Shown here: positions 11,914-23,845 of the stretch, piece by piece
How positions within the stretch are numbered: position 1 is the first letter of the stretch
How the letters are laid out: each line of letters opens with the position of its first letter
NCBI GenBank assembly: GCA_035048495.1
Contig: CM068540.1
Span: 11,702,829-11,766,828, forward strand
Source of the DNA: Euptelea pleiosperma
Taxonomy: Eukaryota; Streptophyta; Magnoliopsida; Ranunculales; Eupteleaceae
DNA: 64,000 nt
Direction: 5' to 3'
Notes under the pieces: generated by a model
Database searches by the model: none
What the model saw: only the letters and a program-made list of their open reading frames with translations
What the model was told of the DNA's origin: nothing
Position numbers and translations under genes: made by a program

Positions 11914-13587
11914 GCTCTATACTTGGCAAAAAGTTGCCAGAGAGGAACACTATCCTAAATGATGCACACCAAGCACAGATAATCCTATTCTAAGCAATCA
12001 GGATATATTTTAGGAATTATCTTTGTTAGTTTTGGGGCTAGAGTAGATTATGACAGTGGGCGGACCACTGGTTTATCTTTTAACCACCGAACTAACTGTT
12101 TTGCACTCAGAGGTTCTCACCAGGCTACACTCTTCAGAGCGAATCCTTTAGTACTAGCTCTAGTTAACAACAAGCCAATCCGAAGCCTAGACAGACGTGC
12201 GGCACAATGGCTGACTTAAGTACGTCCCAGACTAACCGGATTGGTCAAGTGTATAAGAAGAGTGTTCCCTCGGGTTAAGCTAGGGTTGATGCGTGTTCCT
12301 AGTCCACACGTAACTAACCGCCGAATAGTCCAAGATGCCACGTCGAGCTCAGTGTACTTGAGTAGCAGGGACTTATGGGTGTGTTAGACAACAGGGACCC
12401 GCGCTCGTGGTCTTATTTCGATTGGATGTTAAGCGGGTTCGCTTTGTGTAGATTTTTCCTCGAACACCGTGCTAATTGGCTCTACTTCTTGATTCTTTTT
12501 AATTAAATAGAGCCTTGGGATCAAATCAGTTGGAATGATGAGGTGGGTGATGAAATCCCACCAGTTTCAATTTGGAGCTGGGTCTGCTCTCTTAGAGTTG
12601 ATTGATTAACGGCCACGGCACGCAAGTCGAAGAATATGGATGCGAAAGCAAATAGACAAGCGGCAATGAGCACCCAACGGCGCCGTATCGCACTCAAGAC
12701 GAGGATAGAGACTTACCTCCCGTGGGCCACGTCACGGGGTCGCCTCCGTGGGTTAAAGAGGGGTATCCTAATGGGCTTGGGCCCGACTCCACCTCTTTGA
12801 GCTTTCGCTCCCTACCCACACTGGATCGTGTTCCTGCCGAAACAGTTAGATCGCACGGTCGAGGTATTTGGGATTCTATTTGGAAGATCCTTGCCTTTTT
12901 AGGGTTCACTGAACAAGCACTAGATTTAGGCAAGTGTTTGAATTAGTTTCCAAATTCGAGATGGGTTAAAATTTAGGAATTCCCAGATTGGAAAATACCT
13001 AGATTGGAAAGTTTCCCGAACGGTGGAGATCTTCCAAGAAAGATTTGATTGCGAGATCCCTTATAATTTTGGGAAATTTCCCAAAATTGAAATTCTGCTA
13101 GATTTGGGGCGTTTCCTTTTGCAGACTTTTCCAAATTTGGAAGATTTCTAAAGATAGAAATTCTTCTAAAGAGGAAACTTCTAAGAGGGGAAACCCTAAT
13201 TTAGCAAAGTTTCAAGATTTTAGAATCTTTCCAAAAATCGCAAATCCTGGATTGGTGATTTCTAAAAATCTGCAGAATATGAAACCCTAATTATTTTGAA
13301 TTTTGAATTTATTATTTTTTTAGTATTTTCCACTTAATCTAGGGTTTCTAAAAAACCCTAGAACAAGATCTAGCAGTTATATGGAAAGCAGTAAAATTCC
13401 TAAATTATTACAAATTGCACTCGGCCTTCCGAGGCATTAAAAATAGTAATTTAAAAACTGCTAAAAATCAACAAAAACAAAAAATAGAAAGTTTCCCGAC
13501 AAGGTCGGGCTGGCCAAATTGAGCAGCTTTTCGCTTCAGCAACTTTCCAATTCCGTCTTTACGTCCTTTTTCGCACTCCCGAACACC
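11914..13587 (-). other. Leader region of element B
   Basis: About 1.7 kb between primer site and gag with no credible ORF. It contains a perfect 24-bp palindrome at 13065-13088 (half-site AATTTTGGGAAA). Long leaders are usual in Athila elements. Confidence 0.65.
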
Positions 13588-13605
13588 CGAGCGGCAGCGG
13601 CGCCA
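13588..13605 (-). other. Primer binding site of element B
   Basis: Minus-strand TGGCGCCGCTGCCGCTCG begins two bases after the 5' LTR. It resembles the TGGCGCCGTTGCCGGGG site of Athila elements, where a tRNA 3' end primes minus-strand synthesis. Confidence 0.75.
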
Positions 13606-13607
13606 TT

Positions 13608-16292
13608 TGAAAGTAGGGTTTTTCCGTTGTTGAGAGAACAACCCTAATCTCAACACGTTTGTAATTAATCCGATTCTTTTTCTCTGCAAAAATTAAGAAT
13701 TCTAGCACAGTGGAAAGTCGAAGTCGAATCCGCACTCGGGATTAGTGAACGTGCAGTAAAGAACATAAAATGACGGACTTTCTTCCTAGAAATTGATGGA
13801 AATGATGGTGGGGTGAGAGTGGTGATTGAAATGGTCTTTAAAACATTATTTGTTGTGATTTTAGAGAGAGAATGCTATAAATATCAAGAGCATTAAGAAC
13901 ACAGATAAAGTAAAGCATGAAAGGTGACCTATTACAATCAAGTAATAATGAAAACTAAAATTTATTCAAAGTAATTAAAAGTCTTACAATATTTGCTGGA
14001 ACTACACTAAGTTAAGAAAGCAACAATGAGAGAGAGAAATAAAGAAAAAGAAGAGAGAGATTGTAGAGAGAGAAAGTGACTAAAAGGATCTAGAGAGAGA
14101 GAAGTAGAGAGAGAAAGAGAGGAAAGGAGAGAGAAACTTACCACAATCTTACCATTGGAAGGGAATCGACCATTGGATTAGCCTTGGGATGAATCAGTGG
14201 GTCGGATTATTGACCAAAGCGGTCCGCAGCGTGTTGGGTGCATGATGCAGTTAGAGTGGCTGGTTGCACATGGTGTGGAAGGCGGAGTTTTCATCGGTGC
14301 TCATGGAGAACATCAGTTTAGGGATCATGATGGTGACCACACAAGGGACGGTGGTGTGGAGGTGAAGCCATGGGGGGTTGATGGTGGTGCAAGCTGTGGA
14401 GCGCCACCACGGTTGCTGTTTGGAGAGGAGAATCACCACCAATCCGTTGAGGTTTCCAGGCGGCACAGAGTCGTGGAGTGATGGATGTGGAGACCGGTTG
14501 TTCAGCAAGGATGGAGAACAGTAGGGGCGATCTCCTTCACTTATTCATCTTCTTATCTTCTTTTTCTTCTTTTTCTCTTTTTTTTTTTATTTTCTGCTGG
14601 TTTTTCTTTTGGCTTGGAAGAAAACGGTCAAGAAGAAGAAGAGGGTGACGGTAGGTCTACAAATAACGATGATGAGAGGTGGTTGGATGCACGGCGTGGT
14701 TCGATGCTGAAGAAAAGAACGGCTAGCAGTGGGGTGGCGGTGATGAAGAAGATGTAGTTGAGGACGGTTTAGCAAACCGTTGAGAGGATCAGCAGCCTCC
14801 ACGTAGAGGAGCAGCAACCACACCAAGAAGACGTGGTGAAGAAGAGGAGGCAGGATACTCTAGGGAGAGGGGCTGCTGGACTGGTTGGGGGGGGGGGGGG
14901 GCGCTGCCGACCGGAGTTGCAGGCTGCAACTCCGATAGAAAACGGTAATGACAAAAACGAAAATGAAAAATATGAGAAGAAGAAGAAGAAGAAGAAGAGG
15001 AAGAAAAAGAAGAAGAAGAAGAAGAAGAAGAAGAAGAAGAAGAATAATCCTTACCAGACGGCCGGAGTTGCAGGCAACTCCGGCGAAGACGTGAAGAAGA
15101 TGAAGAAAAGGAAAAGAGAAAAGAAGAAAAAGAAGGAGAATGGGGCCGAGGGAGAAGGGAAAACGTGGGGAAGAGTAAAGGGGAAGGATTGGAAGAGATT
15201 GGAGGGGGATTAGGGTTCGAACGAACCCTTCTCCCTCCTCTTATAAAGCTCCCTATTTCCTTTAATGGAAATAGGGTATTTTTGAAAATAAAAAAATTTT
15301 TTTTTTTTTTTTTTTTAAGTAAAAAATCTACTTTTCTATAGGGAATCTCCCCAATTAGTGGACCCCCCGTTTTTTTTTAAATTTAATTAAAATTCTTTGG
15401 AAATTCACGGGGTCCACTAACTGGTCGGACAGCGGGTCGATGATGATGGGCCCGGCTACTGGCCCACATGGATTTATGATGTCCATTGTCTCACAAGATG
15501 ATGTGACAGACGGTCTGATGGCGATCGGATGGATGGTGATTTGATTGGGATCCAGATTGGTAGATCGACGGATCTAGAGAGATCCAACGGTCCGATTGAA
15601 GATCCAATGGTCCGATGGAAGATTCAACGGTCAGAAAGCTAAGGGAGATGAGATAGAGCCGAAGGGTAGGAGTTCTGGGGTTAGGTCAGTAGATTCGAGG
15701 ATCGAGAGATGAAGAGAGAGAGAGAATAAGAAGAGATGAGAGAGAAAGTATCAAAAAAATGGAGAAAAGTATTGGCAGAGGGTCTAGAACCCTGGTCTTC
15801 ACTGTGACCATCCTCACGCTTCTCTAGTAGAGTAGACTATCATTCCTTGCTGACTCATGTGGCTTTAAACGCTTTGGTCCGTCTCTTGGTCATTGGCTCT
15901 CCTGTTCTTTTCGTTCTTTGGGCCGGCTTTTTGGTCCTCTTATTCAGCCCATATTTGGCCCATATCTTCTAGTCATAGCATGTGGGCTCTTTAAGCTTTG
16001 ATAATGGGCTTTCATGATCGATTTGGGCCCACAAGTCTCGAGAATCGTCCCATCGGGGTTTTCTGCGACAGAAGAAGCGCGTAATGAGACTTTATCAGAA
16101 CGGCTTAATATCTAGACTTCCGAAAATGTGTTTAATGCATGCAAATATACCATTTCGTCCAGAAAAGTGTGTTCTACGCAACACAAGAGACTCTTACGTG
16201 GAAAAGTAGATAAATAGAGTATTTTAACGTAGGAGAATGTAATAACGCTAAAAGGACAATTGCTTAAAATAAGCACTTTTGAGCGAATATCA
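13608..16292 (-). repeat. 5' LTR of Athila-like element B
   Basis: 2685 bp, about 50 bp longer than its partner. The extra length is mainly longer AAG (about 14975-15043), G (about 14886-14901) and T tracts. Most other differences visible in the first 150 bp are transitions (for example gtcattg versus gttgttg), so the insertion is fairly young compared with the eroded host element. Confidence 0.85.
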
Positions 16293-17374
16293 CATGGTGG
16301 AAGGTGGACAAATGGGGAGGGTCCCGTTGCAGACCTGCAACTTGAGTGGTTGCAGGTCGGTGTTTAATGGTGAAGAGACTGGTTCAGTCACCTACAAGTG
16401 AGGGCAGCAAGGACATCATGGGAGGGACATGGCTGGAGACGTGCAAGGTTGTTGGTGCAGCCAACAATGGAGATAGCAGCGGTGTTGCAGCAACGTGAAA
16501 ATGATTGGGGCGGTGGAGAACATAGAAGAGATCAGACCTTGATCTCCATGGAATGGGAACTGCACCGTTTGATGCTTGTACGAGCAGCAAGGTGAGGCGT
16601 GTTGGATTCTCCGCCTGAGATCGCTCCCCAGACCTGTTTTGCAAGGAAGGGAGGAGATGTTGGTGGCAGTAGGGTTGCTGGTCGTGAGGATGACAGAATG
16701 TGATGGTGTAGGGGCTTGGCAGCAACGTGCAAGCTACCACGAACTAGGGCAAGAGAAAAAGAAATGGGAGGAGATGAGAGCAGTAGCGAGGTGGAGGCAA
16801 CAGCAGCTGTTGCAAGACAGAAGGAAGGTTGGGGGCGTTGCCGGCCGGAGTTGCAGGTTTTTGCAACTCCGGTAATGGTGTTGCAGATCTGCAAGGCAGG
16901 GAGAGGGAGCAGCGGTTTGGGCGGTGCTGATTCAGGTGGGTGACGAAGAAAGAAGGAAAAGGAGAAGACGGTGGAGGATGAGTTGCAGTCTGCCGGAGTT
17001 TTGCAACTCCGGTGACGAAAGTAAGTAGAAGAAGATGATGAAGAAAGAGAAGAAGAAGAAGAAAGAAGGAGGAGAAGAAGGGGAAAACTTAGGGGGAGTT
17101 TCGGGGGAAGGAGAGGAAGAGATAGGAGGGGGATTAGGGTTCCAAAGAACCCTCTCTTCTCCCCTTTTAAAGCTCCCTAGTTTCCATTAATGGAAATTAG
17201 TGATTTTTTTGAAATAAAAAAATATTTTTTTTTTAAATAAAACCTTACTTTTCTTTGGGGAATTTCTCCATTTAGTGGACCCCCCTTTTTTATTTAAAAA
17301 TAATTAATTTAAAGCATTTGAAAATCGCGAGGTTCACTAAATAGTCGGGCCACGGGTCAATGATGATGGGTCCG

Positions 17375-18715
17375 TGAAAGTAGGGTATTTCCGCGTCGTT
17401 GGTTACGGAAACCCTAATCTCAATAATATTTATAATTTTAATCCGATTATCCTGCAAGATTTAAATAATTCTTTGCACAGTGGGAAGTGTCGGATGTCGA
17501 TCCGCACTCGGGTTTAGTTAACGCAATCAAGCACATAAAATGACGAATTTTTTTTTGCTGGAAATTGGTGAAGAGATGAGAATGGTGATTAAAAGTGATT
17601 TTAAAACATGATTGATTTTATTTTATTTCTTTAAAAACTATTAATATTCTAAAATTTATGAAATAATCTAATGCAAGAAATAGAATGAGGAGCACTAAAG
17701 AAAATCCATTACTGTGAATCAAATAAACTTTATAGAATCCAAGCAACCATTACAATGTTTTAAACAAAATATCAAACTAACACTAATAATAAAAAAGAAG
17801 AAAAATTGAGACTAAAAAAAAATAAAATTGATGAGATGGGAATTGGAAAAAAAAAAAAAAAAAAACTAAAATCCTAGAATGGAGATTCAAGAACTTACCA
17901 TGAGGGTCATGTACCCTTCAAAGAGAAGTGGGATCCAACGGTCAAGCTTGGTGCATGGCGATGTGGAGAGGATGGATCAACGGTGATGATGAGGCAGCAA
18001 GTTGTGGATGGATCTAGAACCAATGGAGGTGGTGGCTCGTTGTTAGAGATGGGTTGCTGAACAGCCAACCCAAATAGGGAGACGATCTGTGCAGCAGGTG
18101 GTAACGGCTGCAAATGGTGGAGATCGTCGGTGAGGACGATCCAGTCCGGCAGCTGCAAGTGGGGCGGTAAGGATAGGAAGAGTTGCTGGCCGAACCAGCA
18201 ACTATGGACCGAAGTGGACTGGGCGGTGGTTGCTAGAGCAGCAGCAAGGTTGTGCTGCGTGGAGGAGAGGTGGAAAAGTGGAAGAGAGAGGGGGGTGTTA
18301 GGTGGTTCTCCACCGGTTGGAGACGTGCAGTTTGCACGTTCTTGATGAGGGCGGAGGCGGACTGGTGCGTTTCAGCAAGAAGAGAGAACTTCTCTTTCAA
18401 GGAAACGTGGAGAAGGGGGCTGGGTTTGATCCCAACGTGGTGGTCTGCCACCGTCTGGAGTTGCAGGTGGGTGGCTCTTGATCGGCCGGAGTTGCAGCCT
18501 GCAACTCCGGTAACAACTTGTTGAAGACGATGAAGAAGGTCGAGGAGAAGTGGGGGAAAACGGCCTAAAGAGAAGGGGAAAAGGGACAAGAGGTCTTAGG
18601 GGAGAGAATGGAAGAGATTGGAGGGGGATTAGGGTTCAAACGAACCCTTCTCCCTCCTCGTATAAAGCTCCTTATTTCCTTTAATGGAAATAGGGTATTT
18701 TTGAAATAAAAAATA

Positions 18716-18749
<34 letters not shown>

Positions 18750-19682
18750 GTAAAAATCTACTTTTCTATGGGGAATCTCCCCAATTAGTTGACCCCCCGT
18801 TTTTTTGAAATTTAATTAAAATTCTTTGGAAATTCACGGGGTCCACTAACTGGTCGGACAGCGGGTCGATGATGATGGGCCCGGCTACTGGCCCACATGG
18901 ATTTATGATGTCCATTGTCTCACAAGATGATGTGACAGACGGTCTGATGGCGATCGGATGGATGGTGACTTGATTGGGACCCAGATTGGTAGATCGACGG
19001 ATCTAGAGAGATCCAACGGTCAGAAAGCTAAGGGAGATGAGATAGAGCCGAAGGGTAGGAGTTCTGGGGTTAGGTCAGTAGATTCGAGGATTGAGAGATG
19101 AAGAGAGAGAGAGAATAAGAAGAGATGAGAGAGAAAGTATCAAAAAAATGGAGAAAAGTATTGGCAGAGGGTCTGGAACCCTGGTCTTCACTGTGACCAT
19201 CCTCACGCTTCTCTAGTAGAGTAGACTATCATTCCTTGCTGACTCATGTGGCTTTAAACGCTTTGGTCCGTCTCTTGGTCATTGGTTCTCCTACTCTCTT
19301 CGTTCTTCGGGCTGGCTTTTTTGGTCATCTTATTCAGCCCATATTTGGCCCATATCTTCTAGTCATAGCATGTGGGCTCTTTAAGCTTTGATAATGGGCT
19401 TTCCTGATCGATGTGGGCTCGCAAGTCTCGAGAATTGTCCCATCGGGGTTTCTTGCGACAGAAAAAGCGCGTAATGAGACTCTATCAGAATGACTTCATG
19501 TTTAGACTTCCGAAAATGTGTTTAATGCATGCAAATATACCATTTCGTCCAGAAAAGTGTGTTCTACGCAACGAAAGAGACTCTTACGTAGAAATATAGA
19601 TAAATAGAGTATTTTAACGTAGGAGAATGTAATAACGCCAAAAGGATAATTGCTTAAAATAAGCACTTTTGAGCGAATATCA
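17375..19682 (-). mobile_element. Athila-family solo LTR (C)
   Basis: 2308 bp, TGAAAGTAGGG..GAATATCA, with a perfect TSD gtccg at 17370-17374 and 19683-19687. It was inserted into solo LTR A. It carries a 25-bp hairpin at 18486-18510 and an (AT)n run at about 18713-18738. The first ~1.1 kb diverges from A and B while the last ~1.1 kb is very similar, so the U3/R-U5 halves have evolved or recombined differently. Confidence 0.9.
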
Positions 19683-20549
19683 GTCCGGCTACTGGTCCAC
19701 AAGGATTGATGATGTCCATCGTCTCACAAGATGATGTGACAGACAATATGATGATGATCGGATAGATGGTGACTTGATTGGGACCCAGATTGGTAGATCG
19801 ACGGATCTAAAAAGATCCAACGGTCCGGTGGAAGATCCAACGGTCCGATTGAAGATCCAACGGTCAGAAAGCTAAGGGAGATGAGACAGAGCCAACAGGC
19901 AAGAGTTCTGAGGTTAGGTCAGTAGATCTGAGGATAGGGTGATGAAGAGAGAGAGAATAAGGAGAGATGAGATAGAAAATTAGTGGGAGGAGAGAGAAAA
20001 TATCAGAAAATGGAGATAAAAGTATTGGCAGATGGTCTGGAACCCTGGTCTTCACTGTGACCATCCTCACACTTCTCCAGTAGAGTAGACCATCATTCCT
20101 TGCTGACTCATGTGGCTTTAAACGCTTTGGTCCGTCTCTTGGTCATTGGCTTTCCTGCTCTCTTCGTTCTTTGGGTCGGCTTTTTAGTTTTTCTTATTCA
20201 GCCCATATTTGGCCCATATCTTCTAGTCATAGCCTGTGGGCTCTTTAAGCTTTGATAATGGGCTTTCATGATCGATTTTGGCCTGCAAGTCTCGAGAATA
20301 GCCCGATCGAGTTTCTTGCAAGAGAAGAGCACGTAATGAGACTTGATCATAACGTCTTCATACCTAGACTTCCGAAAATGTGTTTAATGCATGCAAATAT
20401 ACCATTTCGTCCAGAAAAGTATGTTCTACAAAACAGAATAGACTCTTACATAGAAAAGTGGATAATTAGAGCAGTTTTACGTAGGAGAGTGTGATAACGC
20501 TTAGAAGATAACAGTAGAAAATATGCACTTTTAAGCGAATATCACTCAC

Positions 20550-21036
20550 TATCTCATACTCTCTTGGAGATAATCAAACAGTGTAATGGCTTTTGATCTG
20601 TTCCCTACACATTCTACCAATAATACATACCATGTAATATCATCGGCAATCAATAAATCATAAAAAATGCACTGAGTTAATTATGCACATCACAAGTAGA
20701 GATATTGAGAAAATAATAAAAAAAAAATTCTCCCCCTAAATTTCTCTCATCTTATCTCATGCATCAACTTATTCTTACCGCTGTGATTTTCTCTCCCCCT
20801 TTTTGTCACAGATTAACAAAGCTACAGAAATATAAGCAAATAACAAGTATGCAATGAGTATTATCATGAGAAACAAGTGCAATATATACATTCACAATCA
20901 AATACATACTGGTTTATACCCTGTAACACAATATAACACAAGCAGAGTATAATCATACACAATCTGAGTTTATCGGTGTACAATAATAACAAAGTAAAAA
21001 CACCCGATAACTCTCAAGATGTCTCTCTTTGGAAAA
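20550..21036 (-). other. 3' internal non-coding tail of the SIRE-like element
   Basis: Resumes the SIRE internal sequence after the solo-LTR block. It resembles 57600-58018, the tail of another family member, including the ctgagtttatc..gtgta stretch. No ORF. Confidence 0.7.
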
Positions 21037-22390
21037 CTAAGTAGATGGACCAGTACCATCATACTGATCAGGGCCATGAACTGGTGGGTGCTGTCCAAAT
21101 CCCATCATGGTGAACTAGTACTCCATGTAATGCTGCATATCATACATGGAGCCCGACATCCTCTCTTGTCCCTCCTCTAAACGGCGAAAGCTCTATGCCG
21201 TCCGCTCCTCATGCGCTATGAAACGTTGATCGAATCCCACCATCTGATGATGAAGAGACTCAAAGGAGTAAGGGGCAAACATCTTAGGAGGCTGGAAAAA
21301 GGATGGTTGTGGCTTTGGAGGATGCATCTCAGTATCTAACTACTGACCCCCTGACTCAGTATCATCCCCCAAGTCCTCATCAAAAATATCATCGAAGTGT
21401 GGAGGTACATCTATCACTCTTCGAACCTGAGACATGATCTTCCTGATAGTCGAAGCCCAATAGGTCCCATGGGAGAGCACACCTCCTCAGTGGCTCAAAT
21501 AGGCACATCCAGATGAAGTAGGATAGAGCTCACCAGTAGAAGGAAAGGGAGACAAGGATGGTTAGCCAACTGGCTACCTGCTCTAACCATAGCTCTAAAG
21601 ATAAACCTTAGAAGGTCAATGACAAATTCAGTGCCAAGATGGAAAAGGAGCTGAAGACGATCAATATTCACCTATGCCCCATGGCCAGGTGGATCAATGT
21701 TGTACCCACAGATGAGGTGCAATAGACAATACTCAGGAAGAAGGAATGTAAGAGGTATGAAGGTACTCCAGTCAAATATCTGCCCTGTGAGTGTCTCGGT
21801 CAAGTGACCCTAGAAGTCGTCATCTCACGAGTCCTAGGAATGAACTCATATGAGGTAGAAGGACAAGGTATGTCCAACAAGGTAGAGATCAGATCATGTG
21901 TAATAGTCAGGTAAGCCCCAGAGACAAAAGTCTGAAAAGATAGCTCACTCGGGTCATCACACTGAATGGAGTGCATGTTGGCATAAAAAAGTTTAACCAA
22001 GACAGGGTAAAATAGAATGGTCAAGCGAGTGATAGGAACCCACTCGCGAGACACGAACAACGAATGAACCATAGTACCCAAAATCGTGCTAAATTCAACT
22101 ACTCTCTCAATAGTGAATTTGTGACTAGAGAAATGCTCAAAGCGATCTCTAGTAGAATCAGAAATGAACGGGGAGATGAGAGCACTCACTGAAGGAATAT
22201 CGGTATGACGGGCACGACCCCGAGCTCTCCTAAATCTTCTGGATGATTCACCCCGCTCTAAGTGTCGCGACCCACTAAGTCGACTATCCCGTTTGACTCG
22301 AGATTGAGTCCGTTGAACCAAGGGTTCTTCATCAGCACTTTCCTCTTCAGAGACCACAATAGCTCTTCTACGACGAGGATTAATCGCCAT
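21037..22390 (-). pseudogene. 'Putative plant transposon protein'-type ORF of the SIRE-like element
   Basis: An open frame runs from the ATG at 22390 to 21800. Recognisable sequence then continues in a second frame (GHLTETLTGQIFDWSTF..), with in-frame stops, to about 21037. The basic N-terminus (NPRRRRAIVV) is followed by segments such as VLVKLFYANMHSI and FQTFVSGAYLTITHDLISTLLDIP, which recall the uncharacterised plant transposon-protein domain found in many plant genomes. Its function is unknown. It takes the place after pol where SIRE elements carry an env-like ORF. A CCAATCGATTGG cluster and a TATA-like box lie just upstream. The frameshift near 21810 and later stops make it a pseudogene. 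Confidence 0.6.
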
Positions 22391-22426
22391 GAGCACCAAG
22401 AATGGAAGAAAATACCAAAAAATCTC

Positions 22427-22433
22427 TATTTAT
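22427..22433 (-). promoter_or_regulatory. TATA-like box upstream of the second SIRE ORF
   Basis: Minus-strand ATAAATA about 37 bp before the ATG at 22390, in a context (CATAAATAGAG) resembling the LTR TATA box. The CCAATCGATTGG cluster lies about 100-320 bp further upstream, repeating the LTR promoter layout. Promoter function is inferred. Confidence 0.4.
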
Positions 22434-22539
22434 GCTAAAAAACTCCCCAAAATCACAACGAAGAGGGTGAAGTAGAAAATAAGGAAATTGAGAGAATCGC
22501 TCCACAAAGCCTTATGTGAACAGTAGATCGGGCACCTGC

Positions 22540-22750
22540 GATCGATTGGGAGAAATCTGGGAGGCGATTGGATCGATTGGGATTGAAAATGACTCATTTT
22601 GGGTTTTATAAAATTGAACGTCGTACTGTCTAATCAATTGGGCTAAGTGGTCAATCGATTGGAGCTTGGCCAATCTATTGGGCTGTACTCTCCAATCGAT
22701 TGGAGATGTCCAATCGATTGGTCTGTAAGGTTCAATCGATTGGATTGGTC
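22540..22750. repeat. Internal CCAATCGATTGG cluster
   Basis: About eight perfect or near-perfect copies of the palindrome that fills the LTR U3, here inside the element and upstream of the second ORF. Confidence 0.75.
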
Positions 22751-23845
22751 TGGGAAGAAATTTTTTTTTAAACCAATAAGCTCATTTTCCAGGACCCCCA
22801 AGTAAATCTTTTCAAGTCAAAAATCATTTTTAAACTACTCAAGAAAAGATAAAATGTCAGAAAAAAAATTCACTCCATGAAGTCAATCTTGATAAGCACT
22901 AAACACTGATTCTTATTGAAGAGAATTAACTAACACGTTAGTTCACTCTTTTGCTTCATCAAAAATATTAATTCTTTTAGACATTAGCGCAAGTCACAAA
23001 TCACTTGTAATCATAAATTCAAATATCAACAATAATATCATCATGTGTAAGTGATCTGAGTCTATCTATAGTACCGGATAAGATTTCAGTATTAATTTCT
23101 CATAAGTATCAGAATCTGGAGGTATCCTATATCCGATCATAAAATCTCCATTAGAGTTATTAAGGGATCTCACATATGCTCATGTATATGGGTATTTGCT
23201 GATGGATAAGAATTTTTCTAGCAAATTAGATGTCTTTTACACACTTTTTATTCACTTTGAATATAGGTAGCTTTCACTCTCCATGTAGATAGTCCTTTTC
23301 TACAACAATGAGAATCAGATTTCAATTTCAAACAGGGCCATATAGATGGCAATCACTCTAACTTTTGTGGAGGTAGCTGTTTTCTTAAAATAATAACTCT
23401 CATTGGGAAGCTAACAGTGGACTATAGTGCAGTTTCAAAATTAACTGAAGGCAAGAACACTACTAATTTGAAGTTATAATCAGTAGAGGTTTATTCCCAA
23501 TTCCAATAATACAAGATTTTACACCTCTATCAAATCCATTGCCACAGATATAATCAGTGTGCATGTGAATGTGAGATATATTGTTTCAATAATCTTTTAA
23601 TGCACACTAGTAAAAATTGACTAATCATAATAATTAAAAGATATAATACACAGATTAGCAAAAATAATTTACTAACAGTTAAGTCATTTTTCTTGGAAAG
23701 TCTCAAAAATTACTGCTCATCAAAATCGTATGATCAAATAATAATTGTAGCATTCTTCTGAACACTTGATCTTTTGATTTTCTGAAATATTATCAATTTT
23801 TATTCTTCAAAATGAAGCAAAATCAACAAAAAAAACATATATCCC
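22751..23845 (-). other. Non-coding internal region where pol is expected
   Basis: AT-rich DNA with no trace of integrase, RT or RNase H in any frame examined. This is direct evidence that the element lacks pol. Confidence 0.65.

Larger units (their letters stand above)
2727..16292 (-). mobile_element. Athila-like Ty3/Gypsy retrotransposon (B), two LTRs, defective coding region
   Basis: On the minus strand: 5' LTR (16292-13608), PBS (about 13605-13588), leader of about 1.7 kb, gag, protease, RNase H, integrase, and 3' LTR (5362-2727). The PBS begins TGGCGCCGCTGCCG, the Athila type. Gag and integrase sequences are also Athila-like. The RT catalytic core is missing, at least two frameshifts and one in-frame stop break the polyprotein, and no env-like ORF remains between 5363 and 7282. 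The two LTRs are very similar, differing by scattered transitions and by the lengths of AAG, G and T tracts. Flanking pentamers do not match (agcat at left, catgg at right). Confidence 0.85.
2029..20544 (-). mobile_element. Athila-family solo LTR (A), split by two later insertions
   Basis: LTR fragments 2029-2726, 16293-17374 and 19683-20544 join into one LTR of about 2.64 kb, matching the 2636-bp LTR of element B. It starts TGAAAGTAGGG, ends GAATATCA and is flanked by the TSD ctcac (2024-2028 and 20545-20549). No internal region remains, so it is a solo LTR formed by LTR-LTR recombination. It was inserted 97 bp inside the SIRE-like 3' LTR, then hit by element B and solo LTR C. Orientation is taken from its similarity to B. 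Confidence 0.85.
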
